A stretch of DNA of 64,000 nucleotides from Meridianimarinicoccus sp. MJW13 (GCF_014901205.1 NZ_JACNMU010000006.1:124001-188000); one strand, 5' to 3'. Shown: positions 19,942-29,107, numbered from the stretch's first letter. The notes: a model not told the origin generated them from the sequence alone. A program made the numbers and translations.

Positions 19942-21797
19942 GTCTGTTTGTCTCCTTGTTCGGTGTCCACCTGCGCCTGCCACATGGCCGCGTATTGCCC
20001 CTGCCGGGCCAGCAACTCGGCGTGCGAGCCGCGCTCGACCACCAGCCCTTGCTTCAGAACCACGATCTCCTTGGCCTCGACAACCGTGGACAGGCGGTGC
20101 GCGATGGTGATGACCGTGCGGCCCTCGCCAATGGCGCGCAGGCTGTCCTGAATGTCGCGTTCGGTTGCGGTGTCCAGCGCGCTGGTGGCTTCGTCCAGCA
20201 GCACGATGGGCGGATTCTTCAGCAGGGTGCGGGCAATGCCGACGCGCTGTTTCTCGCCGCCTGACAGTTTCAGCCCGCGTTCGCCGACCTGGGTGTCATA
20301 GCCGTCGGGCAGGTCCGCGATGAAGGCGTGCAGATGTGCGGCGCGGGCGGCGGCATGGACCTCCTCGCGGGTGGCCTCGGGGCGGCCGTAGGCGATGTTG
20401 TAGTAAAGCGTGTCGTTGAACAGCACCGTGTCCTGCGGCACGATCCCGATGGCGGCGTGCAGGCTGTCCTGCGTGACGCTGCGCAGATCCTGCCCGTCGA
20501 TGCGGATCGCCCCGCCCGACACGTCATAAAAGCGGAACAACAGCCGCCCGATGGTGGATTTTCCCGCCCCCGAAGGCCCGACGATGGCCAGCGTTTCGCC
20601 GGGCTGGATACTGAAGCTGACACCCTTCAGGATCGGTCGTTCGGGGTCATAGCCGAAGGCCACGTTGTCAAAGCTGACCGCCCCTTCGGTCACTTTCAGG
20701 GGCCGCGCATCGGGGGCATCCGATATTTCCGCGGGCTGGTCCAGCAGGCCAAACAGTTCGCCCATGTCCACGAGGCTTTGCCGGATTTCGCGGTACACCA
20801 TGCCCAGCATGTTCAGCGGCATGGTGATCTGGATCATATAAGCGTTGACCATGACGAAATCGCCCACGGTCAGCGTGCCCTTCTGCACCCCCAGGGCCGC
20901 CATCACCATCACCGCGATCAGACCGGCCGAGATGATCAGCGACTGCCCGAAGTTCAGGAAGGCCAGCGAATAGGAGGTGCGGATCGCCGCGTCCTCATAG
21001 CCCGCCATGGCGCTGTCGTAACGCTCGGCCTCGCGGTTCTCGGCGCCGAAATACTTGACGGTCTCGAAGTTCAGCAGGCTGTCGATGGCCTTCTGGTTGG
21101 CGTCGGTGTCCTGACGGTTCATCTCGCGCCGGATCGTCACTCGCCATTCGGTGACCTTGAAGGTGAAGGCCACGTAGGCGACGATCGTGACGCCCACGAC
21201 CACCAGGTACCAGATCGAGAACAGCGTCGCCAGAACGACGCCCACCAGCGCCAGTTCCAGCACCAGCGGGCCGATGGAAAACAGGATGAAGCGCAGCAGG
21301 AAGGAAACACCCTTGACGCCGCGCTCCATGATCCGGCTCAGCCCGCCGGTCTTGCGCGTGATATGATAGCGCAGCGACATGGCGTGGATGTGCTGGAAGG
21401 TCTGCAATGCCACGGCCCGCAGGGCGCGTTGGCCGACGCGGGCAAATACCGCATCGCGCAACTGCTGGAACCCGACGGTCAGGATGCGCGCCACCCCGTA
21501 AGCCACGGTCAGCCCCACGGCCCCCAGCGCCAGCATCCGCGGCCCGTCGCCGCCATCGCCCGCCAGGGCATCCACGGCTTCCTTGTAAAAGAACGGCGTG
21601 CCCACCGCGACCAGCTTGGCCACGATCAGGGCGGTCAGGGCCAGCACCACGCGGATGCGGATTTCGGGCGCATCCTTCGGCCAAAGGTATGGTGCCACGC
21701 GTGCGATCACCGCCGGATCGGTGGCCGTGGGTCCCTCGGCGGCGCCGTCAGGTGATTTCGACAGACCCGCGGGGCTGGAATATGCATCGGATCTCAT
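19938..21797 (-). CDS. Atm1/HMT1-type ABC exporter (membrane and ATPase domains fused)
   Basis: A 619-residue half-transporter. Six spans occupy about 45-330, followed by an ATPase domain with Walker A GPSGAGKST (about 405), signature LSGGEKQRVGIARTLL, and LDEATSALD as Walker B/D-loop. The segment NFETVKYFGAENREAERYD with YEDAAIRTSYSLAFLNFGQS is characteristic of the Atm1 group. Mitochondrial Atm1 and its bacterial relatives move glutathione-linked sulfur or metal species out of the matrix or cytoplasm. It probably works as a homodimer. It forms a two-gene unit with the small gene downstream. Confidence 0.92.
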   Translation of the reverse strand: MRSDAYSSPAGLSKSPDGAAEGPTATDPAVIARVAPYLWPKDAPEIRIRVVLALTALIVAKLVAVGTPFFYKEAVDALAGDGGDGPRMLALGAVGLTVAYGVARILTVGFQQLRDAVFARVGQRALRAVALQTFQHIHAMSLRYHITRKTGGLSRIMERGVKGVSFLLRFILFSIGPLVLELALVGVVLATLFSIWYLVVVGVTIVAYVAFTFKVTEWRVTIRREMNRQDTDANQKAIDSLLNFETVKYFGAENREAERYDSAMAGYEDAAIRTSYSLAFLNFGQSLIISAGLIAVMVMAALGVQKGTLTVGDFVMVNAYMIQITMPLNMLGMVYREIRQSLVDMGELFGLLDQPAEISDAPDARPLKVTEGAVSFDNVAFGYDPERPILKGVSFSIQPGETLAIVGPSGAGKSTIGRLLFRFYDVSGGAIRIDGQDLRSVTQDSLHAAIGIVPQDTVLFNDTLYYNIAYGRPEATREEVHAAARAAHLHAFIADLPDGYDTQVGERGLKLSGGEKQRVGIARTLLKNPPIVLLDEATSALDTATERDIQDSLRAIGEGRTVITIAHRLSTVVEAKEIVVLKQGLVVERGSHAELLARQGQYAAMWQAQVDTEQGDKQT

Positions 21798-21849
21798 GGG
21801 GGCTCCGCCAGTGACTACCTCAGAGACCTAGGGTCTCGGGCCGGGAATG

Positions 21850-23172
21850 TCACGGCTGGCCGGAGGTCGCGGGCAAATCAAAGACCTGGCCGGGGTAGAT
21901 CAGGTTAGGGTCGCGGATCTGGTCGCGATTGGCTTCGAACACCTGCACATAACGAGTGCCCGCGCCATAGAGATCCTGCGCGATGGCCCACAGCGTGGCG
22001 CCGGGCTGCACCGTGACGATCCGGGCGCCAGATCCATTCAGCGCCTGCTGTACGATGCCCGGGGCTTCACGGCGGAAGGGCACGTCGGCCTGCCCCAGAA
22101 CGGCCCCCGACGGGTCGAGGCTTTCGACGCGCAGATCGTAAAGCCCCGGCGCGACGTCAGAGATAACCAGCGACCAAAGCCCGTCTTCGGTGACGGTGCC
22201 GGTGCCGCGCAGGGTGCCGTTCAGACGCACCCGCACCGGGCCGGAAGCGCCCGCGCGGCCCTTCAGCACCACGGTGTCATCGGTGCCATAGTCGATGGTG
22301 TCGATGCGCAGCGCCGTCGCCGCATCAAGCCGCGGCACATCCAGCGCCGCAATGCCCTCGCGGCTGGACAGCAACACGCGCGGGGCGGCTTTGGGCGGGG
22401 CTGGGGCACGCTCGGTGGCGGGTGGGGGCGTTGTTTCGGCTGGGGACGACTCCCCTACTGCCCCGAAGGTCGCCTGCGCCTGCGGGGAAGTTTCCGGGCT
22501 TGTCTCGGGCTGTGCGTTTTCGTTCACGGCTTGCGGCACCACGTCCGGCGCGCTCCCGACCTCTGGCACCGCATCTCCGTTCGGCAAGGACGCCAGATCC
22601 ATCGGTTGATCGATGCGAACCCGCGGGTCGGTCTGCCCTGTCTGCACCGAAAGATCCTCTGCCGGTCGTTGGGCCAGCGTGCCGGCCAGCGTCGTACCAG
22701 CGTCAAGGCTGTGCTGGGCAGGCGCGATCAGGACCGTGTCCACCGAGGCCAGCATGTCACCCTCGGCGGTTTCAGCCATCAGCCACATGACGCGCGGCTC
22801 ATCCCCGGCCTCCAGCGCCACGAAGACCACGAAACTGCCGCTGGCATCGGCGCGGGTTTCGGCCATGGTCTGACCGTCCAGCACAACCGCCACGCGGGCG
22901 TTGGGACGGGCTTGCCCGGCCACCACCGTGGTGCCATCAGGCTCGACCCGTACCAGATCGAAACTGGGTTCGCCCTGCGATAGGGTTCTGGCGGGATCAT
23001 TCGGCACCGCGTCCACGCCCGATTGTGGCGGGATCGCGGCCACCTCCGTTTCCGGTGCCTCCAGCTGCGGGAACACACCACTGACCAGCAATCCGCCCGC
23101 GCCAAGCCCCACAGCTGCCGCCAGCCACAACGGCCAGCGGTGCCGGGTCTGCTCTGCGGGGCGGTGGTCCAT
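21850..23172 (-). CDS. Membrane-anchored protein with C-terminal LysM domain
   Basis: A 440-residue protein with one N-terminal span (about 12-33), a long low-complexity middle rich in proline, alanine, threonine and glutamate (about 190-265), Ig-like stretches with VRVRLNGTLRGTG and GLYDLRVESLDPSG patterns, and a terminal LysM domain (about 386-434: GATLWAIAQDLYGAG to NLIYPGQVFDLP). The likely role is a periplasmic peptidoglycan-binding protein tethered to the inner membrane. It starts 97 nt after the rarD stop on the same strand, with a 20-bp palindrome between them. Confidence 0.87.
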   Translation of the reverse strand: MDHRPAEQTRHRWPLWLAAAVGLGAGGLLVSGVFPQLEAPETEVAAIPPQSGVDAVPNDPARTLSQGEPSFDLVRVEPDGTTVVAGQARPNARVAVVLDGQTMAETRADASGSFVVFVALEAGDEPRVMWLMAETAEGDMLASVDTVLIAPAQHSLDAGTTLAGTLAQRPAEDLSVQTGQTDPRVRIDQPMDLASLPNGDAVPEVGSAPDVVPQAVNENAQPETSPETSPQAQATFGAVGESSPAETTPPPATERAPAPPKAAPRVLLSSREGIAALDVPRLDAATALRIDTIDYGTDDTVVLKGRAGASGPVRVRLNGTLRGTGTVTEDGLWSLVISDVAPGLYDLRVESLDPSGAVLGQADVPFRREAPGIVQQALNGSGARIVTVQPGATLWAIAQDLYGAGTRYVQVFEANRDQIRDPNLIYPGQVFDLPATSGQP

Positions 23173-23203
23173 GGGGCGGGGTCCTGTTGCGATCAGCCAA
23201 GGT

Positions 23204-23223
23204 CAGGGCGAAATTTCGCCCTG
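23204..23223. promoter_or_regulatory. Perfect 20-bp palindrome upstream of the LysM gene
   Basis: CAGGGCGAAATTTCGCCCTG is fully self-complementary and lies 31 nt upstream of the LysM gene start and 46 nt downstream of the rarD stop (minus-strand reading). It could be an operator for the LysM gene or a weak rarD terminator; no T-run follows on the minus strand, which makes the operator reading at least as likely. Confidence 0.4.
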
Positions 23224-23269
23224 TATCCTGTAGTTTACCACAGGTCACACCCGAAGGCCGCAAATTCGC

Positions 23270-24187
23270 TCAGGCCGGAGGACGGCTGTGGTGCCGATAC
23301 CTCAGGCTGTCGAGGGAATAGAGGGTCAGGCCACTCCAGATCAGCGCGAAGGCAATCATGTGCCAGACCGTGAACGGCTCTCCAAAAATCAGCACCGCGA
23401 TGAGGAACTGCAGCGTCGGGTTAAGATACTGCACCAGCCCGACTGTCGGCAGCGACACCCGCCGTGCGGCATAGGAAAACAGCAGCAAGGGCAGCCCGGT
23501 CAGCGGGCCGGACAGGATGAGCAGAAGCGAGACACCGAGATCCGTGCCGAAAACCCCGCCCGTCCGCCCGGTTAGCCCGGTCCAGTCCCACAGATGCACG
23601 CCAATCAGCCACAGCAGCGCGAAAGGCGCCAGCACCAGCACCTCGGCCGCGACCGAGGCCCCGGCCCCGCCCGGCACCATCCGCTTCAAGGCGCCATACA
23701 AGGCGAAGGTCACGGCCAGCATCAACGCGATCCTCGGCACGATGCCCAGACCGGCGGTCAGGATCGTGACCGCCAGCGCCGCCAGCGCCACTGCCACCCA
23801 TTGTACCGGGCGCAACCGGTCGCCGAACACCAACCGGCCCAGGATGACCGTGACCAGCGGGAAGATGTAATAGCCCAGGCTGGCCTGAAGCGCCTTGCCC
23901 ACCTGCACCGAATAGATGAACCCCAACCAGTTGCTGCCGATCAGCAATGACGCCAGCACCGTCAGCAGGAACAGTCGCGGGGTCGCGAGACAGGCCAGGA
24001 TCTGCCGCGCCCGGCCCTGCAGCGCCAGCACCCCGGCCAGCGCCAATAGCGACCACAGCGTACGATGCGCCAGCACCTCCAGCGGCGGCACATCGGCCAG
24101 CAGCTTGTAGAACAGGCTGGACAGCCCCCAGATGGTGCTGGCCGCAATCATCGCCGCGAGGCCCTGCAATTGTGGCGAGCGTGCCAT
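23270..24187 (-). CDS. rarD: RarD-type EamA permease
   Basis: A 305-residue member of the drug/metabolite transporter superfamily with about ten hydrophobic segments in two EamA repeats. The N-terminal AASTIWGLSSLFYKLL, the PPLEVLAHRTLWSL segment and the C-terminal GLVQYLNPTLQFLIAVLIFGEP are typical of RarD. The substrate is not established for this family. It stands alone between the DctBD pair and the LysM gene, all leftward. Confidence 0.92.
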   Translation of the reverse strand: MARSPQLQGLAAMIAASTIWGLSSLFYKLLADVPPLEVLAHRTLWSLLALAGVLALQGRARQILACLATPRLFLLTVLASLLIGSNWLGFIYSVQVGKALQASLGYYIFPLVTVILGRLVFGDRLRPVQWVAVALAALAVTILTAGLGIVPRIALMLAVTFALYGALKRMVPGGAGASVAAEVLVLAPFALLWLIGVHLWDWTGLTGRTGGVFGTDLGVSLLLILSGPLTGLPLLLFSYAARRVSLPTVGLVQYLNPTLQFLIAVLIFGEPFTVWHMIAFALIWSGLTLYSLDSLRYRHHSRPPA

Positions 24188-24238
24188 TCTGGCGTCCTTG
24201 TCCGAGGGTCTGGTCCGCGCCGGGGCGGCAAGCCTCTG

Positions 24239-25462
24239 CTATCGGAAATCCTCGGGCTTTAGTCCATGGCGCGAGAGCTTGTCGTAGAAAGTTTTTCGCG
24301 GCAGGCGCAGATCCTTGGCCGCTTCGGACGCATTGCCGCGCGCCCGCGTCAGGGCATCAACCAGAAAAGACCGCTCCACCCGCGCCATGCGCTCGGCCAG
24401 CCCCTCGCCCTCGGCCTCGTCCTGATCGGTCAGACCAAGGGCAAATCGCATCGCCGCGTTCATCAGCGCGCGGGCATTGCCGGGCCAGTCCTGCGCCATC
24501 AGGCGGGCGATATGGTCCGGCGTGATCGGCGGCTCGTCCAGCGCGGCCTGTTCGCAGGCATTGGCGACATAATGGCGAAACAGCACACTGATATCCTCGG
24601 GCCGGTCCCGCAACGCCGGGATGCGCACCTGCACCGCGCCCAGCTTCAGCGCCAGATCCGGATCGAACCGGCCCTGTGCGGCCTCGGCGGCAAGATCGCG
24701 ATAGGTGCCGGCCAGCACGCGGGCACGCCCGGATTCCTCCAGCTTCTCGCGCAGGAAATATTGCGACTCGGGCGGCAGGGCGGCGACCTCATCCAGAAAC
24801 AGGCTGCCCTGCCCGGCTTCGGTCAGAGCCGCCAACAACCTGTCCGGACCCAGCCCCGCCGAGGCGCGCTTTTCGAACGGATGGCGCGCGCGCGGCGACA
24901 GCAGGTGGGTCACCTCGGCCACCTTGGGCGTGCCGGTGCCCGGATCGCCGGTCACCAGAACATCCACCGGCTTGGCCGCCACATGGCGCACGGCATTGCG
25001 CAGCGCCTCGGCCTGCTTCGAAATGCCGAAGATCATCCGCGTGGCCGCGTCGCCTTCGGTCGCGCGTGCCTTCAGGGCGCGGTTTTCCAGCACCAGTGCC
25101 CGCAGCCGCAAGGCGCGTTCCAGCACGGCGATCAGGGTCTTGGGCGCACAGGGTTTTTCCAGAAAGTCGAAGGCCCCTTCCGACATCGCCCGCACCGCCA
25201 TGGGAATGTCGCCCTCGCCGGTCAGCAGGATCACCGGCAGATCCTTGTCCTGCTTCTGGGCATAGTCCAGCAGGTGAAACCCGTCGCGCCCCGGCATCCG
25301 GATATCGGACAGGATCACCCCGTCAAAGCCACGGCTGATGTGATCCTTGGCGACCACGAAACTGCCCGCGCTGATGGCCGAGTAGCCGCCCAGTTCCAGG
25401 GTCTGGGCCAGCGCCTCGCGCACCTGGGCATCGTCTTCGACCAGCAACACGCGTCGGCTCAT
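24239..25462 (-). CDS. dctD: DctD-like response regulator with degenerate AAA+ domain
   Basis: A 407-residue NtrC-family regulator. The receiver domain is 1-120 with phospho-acceptor D53 in SDIRMP and K at EKP. The central AAA+ region (about 140-310) keeps Walker B LFLDE (221-225) and a DWPGNARAL segment, but the Walker A site reads GDPGTGTPK (the lysine after GxxGxG is replaced) and no GAFTGA loop exists. A Fis-type helix-turn-helix (about 376-400) closes the protein. Loss of GAFTGA implies it cannot activate sigma-54 RNA polymerase in the usual way, as known for the Rhodobacter capsulatus NtrC, which works with sigma-70. It is coupled to dctB by an ATGA overlap. Confidence 0.85.
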   Translation of the reverse strand: MSRRVLLVEDDAQVREALAQTLELGGYSAISAGSFVVAKDHISRGFDGVILSDIRMPGRDGFHLLDYAQKQDKDLPVILLTGEGDIPMAVRAMSEGAFDFLEKPCAPKTLIAVLERALRLRALVLENRALKARATEGDAATRMIFGISKQAEALRNAVRHVAAKPVDVLVTGDPGTGTPKVAEVTHLLSPRARHPFEKRASAGLGPDRLLAALTEAGQGSLFLDEVAALPPESQYFLREKLEESGRARVLAGTYRDLAAEAAQGRFDPDLALKLGAVQVRIPALRDRPEDISVLFRHYVANACEQAALDEPPITPDHIARLMAQDWPGNARALMNAAMRFALGLTDQDEAEGEGLAERMARVERSFLVDALTRARGNASEAAKDLRLPRKTFYDKLSRHGLKPEDFR

Positions 25463-27279
25463 GCGGCGCTCCTTTCTGCCACGCGCGGCAGACGCACCGT
25501 GAAGATGGCGCCGCCTTGGGGATGGTTTTCCCCCTCGATATCACCCCCGAAGCTTTGCACCAGCCCATAAGAGATCGACAGCCCCAGCCCCATGGAATCC
25601 TGTGCCACCGATTTGGTGGAATAGAAGGGATCGAAAATCTTTTCGGGCTGGTCCAGACCCGGCCCGGTGTCGCGGACCGACACCACGACCTGGGCATCGC
25701 CCTCGGGCGCGACGGTGATTTCCAGCCGTTTGAAGGGCTGGCCGTCCATGGCGTCGGCGGCGTTGGACACCAGGTTCATCACCACCTGCTGAAGCCGCAC
25801 GCTGCCCGCCCGCACCACGAAGGTCTGTTCGGGCGGCTGCCAAAGCACCTCGACCCCGGCGCGGGTCAGGCGCGCGGCGCTGATTTCCAGCGCGGCATCC
25901 ACCACTGCCACCGGATCGACATTGCTGAGCGGCGCATCCTCCTGCCGGGCGAAGGCGCGCAGGTTCTTGATGATCCGGCCCATGCGGCGCGACAGTTCCG
26001 AGATCTTGCCAAGGTTGGCGGCGGCCACTTCGGTCTTGCCCATCTCGATGAACTGGGTGCCGTTTTCGGCAAAGGTCTGGATCGCCATCAGCGGCTGGTT
26101 CAACTCATGACTGATCCCCGCCGACATTTCCCCCAGCGCCGACAGTTTGCCCGCCTGCACCAGCCGTGCCTGTGTCCGGCGCAATTCCTCTTCGACCTTG
26201 ATGCGATCGTCGACCTCGCTGCGCAGGGCCTTGTTGGCCCGCGACAGTTCCACCGTGCGTTCGGCAACGCGGCGCTCCAGCATCTCTTGCGCGGCGGCCT
26301 GATCCGACAGCCGCTTGTTGATGCGGCGACGCCGGTTCAGCAGGAACAGGCCAACGGCGAAAGCGGTGACATACAGACCGACCGCCAGTGTGGCCTGCAG
26401 GATCGCCAGCCGTCGCGCCGGGGCGGCATTGGCCAGACCCTCGGCCAGAAAACCGATCACCGGCAGATCCTTGGAAATATGTATCGCTGTTTCAGGGATA
26501 TAGGGGCCAGAGTTGATGTTCCAGACCTCGAACTCTCCGACCATGCGGCTGCGGTATTCCGGAAAGGGTTTCAGATGGGCGGGATCATAGCTGGCCGACA
26601 GCGCCCTGGGCAGCGGCACCGCCATGTCGCGGGTCAGCACCAACTCGCTGCGCGACGACAGGAAGACAACGCCCAATTCGTCGCGGAACATGACGACCGG
26701 GGCATCGCCGCGCCACTCGGCCTCGGTGCTTTCGATGTCGGCCACCACCACCACAACGCCCAGCGGCGGCCCGCCCACACCGTGCACCGGGGCCGCGACC
26801 GAAAAGGTGCGGCGGCTTTCGCCCGGCAGGACCGAATGGTAAGTGCCAAGCGCCCCGTTCATGGCGCGGTGAAAATAGCTCTGCTCGACGTGATTGATCC
26901 GCGCGGCCACTTGCGGGTGGGCGGCGGACTGGATGCGGCCCAGTTGATCCAGCAGGATGATGTTGTAGACTCCGGTCTTGTCGGCCACCGACAGCAGCAG
27001 CGCCCCGGCGTCGGCGGCCAGCTCGGACGAGGCCGCATCCCCGGCCCGCAGTCGTGCCGCCAGCGTCGGGTGATCCGCGGCCAGAACCGCCAGTTCCTGA
27101 AACCGGTGCAATTGCCCGATGAAGCGATCCGAGGCCAGCGCCAGATCCGCCTCGCCCCGTTCCGCGACCCCGCGCAGGGCCGCCTCATAGGACACCCACC
27201 AGACGCTCAGCCCCGTGGCCGCGCCGCCCAGCAGCAACAGCACGAAGATCACGATGCGCATCAGAGACTTCGGTTTCAT
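25459..27279 (-). CDS. dctB: DctB-like sensor histidine kinase
   Basis: A 606-residue membrane kinase. Span one (about 8-30) is followed by a periplasmic dCache-type sensor domain to about 290, span two (about 300-320), a short coiled coil (VAERTVELSRANKALRSEV), and the kinase core: H-box GISHELNQPL with H391, N-box LVSNAADAM, and G-boxes DTGPGL and GLGLSISYG. The family senses C4-dicarboxylates or related acids. No transporter gene (dctP/Q/M or dctA) is next to it, so the target is unknown. The ATG at 27279 is my choice for a correctly placed first span; an upstream in-frame start at 27333 is possible. Confidence 0.88.
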   Translation of the reverse strand: MKPKSLMRIVIFVLLLLGGAATGLSVWWVSYEAALRGVAERGEADLALASDRFIGQLHRFQELAVLAADHPTLAARLRAGDAASSELAADAGALLLSVADKTGVYNIILLDQLGRIQSAAHPQVAARINHVEQSYFHRAMNGALGTYHSVLPGESRRTFSVAAPVHGVGGPPLGVVVVVADIESTEAEWRGDAPVVMFRDELGVVFLSSRSELVLTRDMAVPLPRALSASYDPAHLKPFPEYRSRMVGEFEVWNINSGPYIPETAIHISKDLPVIGFLAEGLANAAPARRLAILQATLAVGLYVTAFAVGLFLLNRRRRINKRLSDQAAAQEMLERRVAERTVELSRANKALRSEVDDRIKVEEELRRTQARLVQAGKLSALGEMSAGISHELNQPLMAIQTFAENGTQFIEMGKTEVAAANLGKISELSRRMGRIIKNLRAFARQEDAPLSNVDPVAVVDAALEISAARLTRAGVEVLWQPPEQTFVVRAGSVRLQQVVMNLVSNAADAMDGQPFKRLEITVAPEGDAQVVVSVRDTGPGLDQPEKIFDPFYSTKSVAQDSMGLGLSISYGLVQSFGGDIEGENHPQGGAIFTVRLPRVAERSAA

Positions 27280-27371
27280 GAACCGCCCCAAGTGTGGTTC
27301 CCGAAGGGAAGCAGGACTTGCGCCGCACCGCAAGGCCCCGCAAACAGGATCACAGTCAGACCGGAGGCCCG

Positions 27372-28547
27372 ATGCGCAGCTTTTCCCAATCTCCCCGCGA
27401 TCCCGATTTCGTGCAGAACCCCTATGCGTTCTATGACCGGGCCCGCGCCACCGGACCGGCGATCTGGTGGGAAGACTACAAGATGCCGGCGTTGTTGAGC
27501 CACGAAAGCGTCATGGCGGCGCTGAAGCACCCGGATCTGGCGCGGGTGCCGCCGGATGGCCTGCCGGGCTTTGCGCCACATCTGGACGATTTCGCGGCGG
27601 TCGAACGGCACTCGCTGCTCAGCCTCGAAGGCCCGGCCCATGCCCGCCTGCGCAAACTGGTGCTGCGTGCCTTCACCACCGGGCGCATCCGAGGCATGGC
27701 GCCCGAGATCACCACCCTGTGTCATGATCTGATCGACCGCTTCCCGGACCAGCCCTTTGACCTGATGGCGGCCTATTGCAGCCAGGTGCCGGTGATCGTG
27801 ATTGCGCGCCTGCTGGGAGTCGATCCGGCCCATCGCGGCCAGCTTCTGGACTGGTCACATGCGATGGTGGCCATGTACCAGGCCCGTGTCGACCGCGCGG
27901 CCGAGGATGCGGCCAACACCGCCACGGCAGAGTTTTCAGCCTGGCTGCAACAGGTGCTGGCCGAGAAATCCGCGCAGCCCGATGGCGGGTTGCTGAGCGC
28001 GCTTTGCGCTGCGCAGGACGCCGATCACCTGAGCGCCGACGAGATCGTCGCCCTGTCCATCCTGCTGCTGAACGCCGGGCATGAGGCCACGGTCAGCGCC
28101 CTTGGCAATGCGGTGACTACGCTGTTGGCCACCGGCCAGCCGGACGTCTGGACCCGGCCCGAAACCTCGGAAGGCATGGTCGAGGAATGCCTGCGCATCG
28201 ATCCGCCGTTGCACATCTTCACCCGCTATGCACTGCGCCCGGTCGAGATCGGGGGCGCGACGCTGGCACCGGGGGATGAGGTTGCCTGCGTGCTGGGCGC
28301 GGCCAATCGCGACCCGGTGGCCTATGACGCCCCGGCCGAGTTCCGCCCCGGCCGGAAAGGGCCGCTTCTGACCAGTTTTGGCGCCGGGGTGCATTTCTGC
28401 CTTGGGGCACCGCTGGCCCGGCTGGAAATGCGCATCGCATTGGAGGTGCTGTTTGACCGCTGTCCCGGCCTGACCCTGACCGCGCCGCCGCACTACGCCG
28501 ACAGCTATCACTTCCATGGCTACCCGTCGCTGCTGGTCTCGGTCTGA
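27372..28547 (+). CDS. Cytochrome P450 monooxygenase
   Basis: A soluble bacterial class I P450 of 391 residues, substrate unknown. The I-helix oxygen-activation motif is AGHEAT (235-240), the K-helix ExxR is E272-CL-R275, FRPGR follows, and the haem-binding loop FGAGVHFCLGAPLARLE carries the thiolate C343. The start ATG 27372 has GGAGG 5 nt upstream. It stands alone and diverges from dctB with 92 nt between starts; no ferredoxin or reductase gene adjoins, so it must use electron carriers from elsewhere. Its last 28 bp overlap, in antisense, the end of the Lrp-type gene. Confidence 0.94.
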   Translation: MRSFSQSPRDPDFVQNPYAFYDRARATGPAIWWEDYKMPALLSHESVMAALKHPDLARVPPDGLPGFAPHLDDFAAVERHSLLSLEGPAHARLRKLVLRAFTTGRIRGMAPEITTLCHDLIDRFPDQPFDLMAAYCSQVPVIVIARLLGVDPAHRGQLLDWSHAMVAMYQARVDRAAEDAANTATAEFSAWLQQVLAEKSAQPDGGLLSALCAAQDADHLSADEIVALSILLLNAGHEATVSALGNAVTTLLATGQPDVWTRPETSEGMVEECLRIDPPLHIFTRYALRPVEIGGATLAPGDEVACVLGAANRDPVAYDAPAEFRPGRKGPLLTSFGAGVHFCLGAPLARLEMRIALEVLFDRCPGLTLTAPPHYADSYHFHGYPSLLVSV

Positions 28548-29014
28548 ACCGGCCAGACGGGCAAAGCCGTGGTGTCCTTGATCCGCTCCATCGACAGCAA
28601 GGCGGTGACGTTGAAAATTTTCACCTCGGCGATCAGCGCCTGGTAGAACACGTCATAGGCGCGGGCATTGGCGACCTGCACCTTGAGGATATAGTCGATG
28701 TCCCCGGCCAGCCGATGCGCCTCCAGCACCTCGGGCCGGGCGCGCAGGGTGGCCAGGAACTTCTGCTGCCAGACGGCCTCGTGTTCCGAGGTGCGGATCA
28801 GCACGAAGAAGCAGGCCTCAAGCCCCAGCGCTTCGGGATCCAGGATGGCGGTGGTCTTTCCGATCACCCCGGCCTCGCGCATCTTGCGGATGCGGTTCCA
28901 CACCGGCGTCTTGGAAGAGCCCACCCGGCGGGCGATTTCATCCAGGGTGCGTGAGGCATCCTCCTGCAGTTCCGCAAGAATTTTCCGATCAAGCTCATCC
29001 AGACGGACCGACAT
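28520..29014 (-). CDS. Lrp/AsnC-family transcriptional regulator
   Basis: A 164-residue feast/famine regulator. The N-terminal helix-turn-helix (about 5-55) includes RKILAELQEDASRT and VGSSKTPVWNRIRKM, followed by the RAM ligand-binding domain (about 65-150) with HRLAGDIDYILKVQV. The start at 29014 has AAGGTG 7 nt upstream. It diverges from the sulfur-assimilation operon, with an Lrp-like box in the shared gap, so it is a candidate regulator of that operon and of itself. Its effector is unknown. Confidence 0.93.
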   Translation of the reverse strand: MSVRLDELDRKILAELQEDASRTLDEIARRVGSSKTPVWNRIRKMREAGVIGKTTAILDPEALGLEACFFVLIRTSEHEAVWQQKFLATLRARPEVLEAHRLAGDIDYILKVQVANARAYDVFYQALIAEVKIFNVTALLSMERIKDTTALPVWPVQTETSSDG

Positions 29015-29077
29015 TCTGCACACCTTCATTTTCTGAACCAATGGTCCCCAAATCACTGAATCAAAGGACACACGTTC

Positions 29078-29107
29078 TTATTACCCGCGATATCTATCTT
29101 AATCCAA
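29078..29107 (-). promoter_or_regulatory. Predicted promoter of the Lrp-type gene
   Basis: Minus-strand TTGGAT (29107-29102), 18-nt spacer, TAATAA (29083-29078), within an A+T-rich island. Its -35 element touches the Lrp-like box at 29106-29120, which would fit autorepression. Confidence 0.45.

Noticed and set aside
25516-27498. A 660-codon open frame antisense to dctB
   Set aside because: Shadow of the kinase gene; no motif or ribosome site.
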